64,000 bases of DNA from Campylobacterales bacterium (lineage in GTDB: Bacteria > Campylobacterota > Campylobacteria > Campylobacterales > Sulfurimonadaceae): contig JAFGUB010000010.1 in the NCBI GenBank assembly GCA_016938735.1, positions 20,494 through 84,493 of the forward strand, read 5' to 3'. Below the pieces are notes generated by a model. It did not search any database and was not told where the DNA came from. It saw only the letters and a list, made by a program, of their open reading frames with translations. The translations under genes were made by a program, and so were the position numbers. Shown here one piece after another: positions 63,445 to 64,000 of the stretch (position 1 is its first letter; every line of letters begins with the position of its first letter).

Positions 63445-63688
63445 CCATTAGCTCTTTGATATGTTCTTTGGCGCTTTGCGTTTTGGCATTGCCATCTTTG
63501 ATATCCTGCATGGCTTGCAAATAGGCCAGATCAAGCTCGTTTTTTCTCAGTTCATTGTAGCGCTCCAGCTCAATCACGACAAACTTGTCTTTGCCTCTTA
63601 CATTGATAATCAGCTCATCAAATTTTTCCAAAAGGGTTGCGAAGACCGAAACACCTTTTGTTTTGACTTCGTTGGCGTTTAAAGTCAT
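63434..63688 (-). CDS. Phd/YefM-family antitoxin
   Basis: 84 residues from the ATG at 63688 (TAAGGA at a good distance; the ATG at 63694 is too close to it). N-terminal MTLNANEVKTKGVSVFATLL is the Phd DNA-binding fold; the C-terminal helix (DGNAKTQSAKEHIKELMDEL) binds the toxin. The pair forms a type II toxin-antitoxin module. Confidence 0.87.
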   Translation of the reverse strand: MTLNANEVKTKGVSVFATLLEKFDELIINVRGKDKFVVIELERYNELRKNELDLAYLQAMQDIKDGNAKTQSAKEHIKELMDEL

Positions 63689-63694
63689 AATCAT

Positions 63695-64000
63695 ATCCTT
63701 AATAGTACTTTCAATCGTATTGTAGCATGGGCTTAATGGGTGTTACATGTAAAATGGGTATTGGCATCACCAGACACCTTTTCCTCAATCACAATTGAAT
63801 TAGTTACATGTAAAGCATTGTATCATAAAGTAGCCTGTCCCCATTTCTTAAAGTAGCCTGTCCCCATTTCTCCATGTAAAGCATTGTATCATAAAGTAGC
63901 CTGTCCCCATTTCCAGAGTTACCCCATTTTGAAATTTTGGCTGTCATGATATACCCCACTGTTGTATCTACATAAGTATATCATTTCTTCTACTGTTGCG
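63695..64000. other. Gene-free end segment with palindromes and direct repeats
   Basis: About 300 bp with no coding frame that I can support. It holds perfect palindromes at 63743 and 63804 and the direct repeats at 63807-63913. The base composition is more AT-rich than the genes. It may be the edge of a mobile element that continues beyond the window. Confidence 0.5.
63807..63913. repeat. Direct repeats containing GGGGACAGGCTACTTT (minus strand)
   Basis: A 41-bp unit occurs at 63807-63847 and again at 63873-63913 (66-bp period), with a 22-bp partial copy at 63849-63870. Each contains AAATGGGGACAGGCTACTTT on the minus strand, a motif type I associate with IS200/Y1 (REP-associated) transposase genes. 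The first unit begins inside the palindrome at 63804; the second unit keeps only half of it. Confidence 0.65.

Larger units (their letters stand above)
1760..63813. repeat. Highly iterated palindrome TTACATGTAA, whole-window family
   Basis: Perfect copies start at 5393, 7287, 11526, 13909, 14654, 15383, 15802, 30103, 31383, 32436, 35507, 37692, 40335, 40357, 41715, 42257, 44793, 46243, 49160, 49517, 52864, 55475, 58211, 61172, 63743 and 63804 (26). One-base variants start at 1760, 4318, 7933, 17050, 17068, 22085, 26536, 26696, 40400, 42972, 44579, 51658, 55496, 56040, 59435, 61744 and 61861. Flanks often extend the dyad to GCTTACATGTAAGC. In genes the copies are read only as Leu-His-Val (13) or Thr-Cys (4), never in the phase that makes a stop. 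Almost all ACATGT hexamers in the window belong to this family. Function unknown. Confidence 0.9.

Noticed and set aside
1760..63813. TTACATGTAA as an ordinary transcription-factor operator
   Set aside because: Most copies lie inside genes of unrelated function and not near promoters, so a classical operator role cannot explain the set.
63807..63913. CRISPR array
   Set aside because: Only two and a half units, with a partial copy of the repeat as 'spacer' and no cas genes.

Overview
The window looks like chromosomal DNA from a mesophilic, sulfur-metabolising member of the Campylobacterota (Epsilonproteobacteria), most like the Sulfuricurvum/Sulfurimonas group. The signs are a PsrABC-type molybdoenzyme next to a Tat-exported sulfide flavoprotein and c-type cytochromes, a DUF3373 outer-membrane protein, many sensor kinases and response regulators, and heat-shock operons with HspR/HAIR-like operators instead of CIRCE. 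The genus is an inference. There is no rRNA, prophage, integrase or CRISPR array.

Layout. 1-1134: a partial secreted protein and a PDC-type membrane sensor. 1262-7667: a six-gene Bat operon (MoxR ATPase, DUF58, small membrane protein, two VWA proteins of which the second carries a BatC-like tail, BatD). 7664-11495 (minus): PAS kinase, FIST sensor, TyrA. 11618-17052: BamA, a lipoprotein, aminopeptidase N. 17081-24571 (minus): sulfur electron-transfer block (flavoprotein, cytochrome c, cytochrome b/c fusion, PsrA, PsrB, PsrC), divergent from a DUF3373 porin-like protein. 26540-29934: hybrid kinase facing a response regulator whose winged helix is cut by an in-frame TGA. 30122-32774: HemN and a CCG-type Fe-S protein. 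32771-43868 (minus): a long run of envelope genes (7TM sensor kinase, response regulator, two lipoproteins, an OmpA-domain protein, DUF3137, a 43-residue secreted peptide, AIM24, TMEM43, DUF805, a two-TM protein). 43983-47336: Lgt and a GH17-GT2 fusion. 47346-48130: PIN toxin/UPF0175 antitoxin. 48219-52822: SagB-like protein, thiol-disulfide-like periplasmic protein, response regulator, tiny lipoprotein, DASS transporter. 52892-58175: grpE-dnaK, two tRNAs, glutaredoxin, groES-groEL. 58308-63070 (minus): Fur family regulator, GGDEF protein, heptosyltransferase, glycosidase-like protein. 63169-63688: RelE/Phd toxin-antitoxin. 63743-63913: repeats that may mark a mobile element just outside the window.

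The most unusual signal is a 10-bp palindrome, TTACATGTAA. I count 26 perfect copies and about 17 copies with one altered base, against about 0.06 perfect copies expected by chance in 64 kb. Seventeen perfect copies lie inside genes, always in the two reading phases that avoid a stop codon (Leu-His-Val or x-Thr-Cys-Lys/Asn/x). Nine lie between genes, some paired so as to form terminator-like hairpins. This resembles the HIP1 phenomenon of cyanobacteria but with a different sequence and a different phylum. Perfect copies are missing from about 14 kb that includes the sulfur block, which may therefore have a different history.
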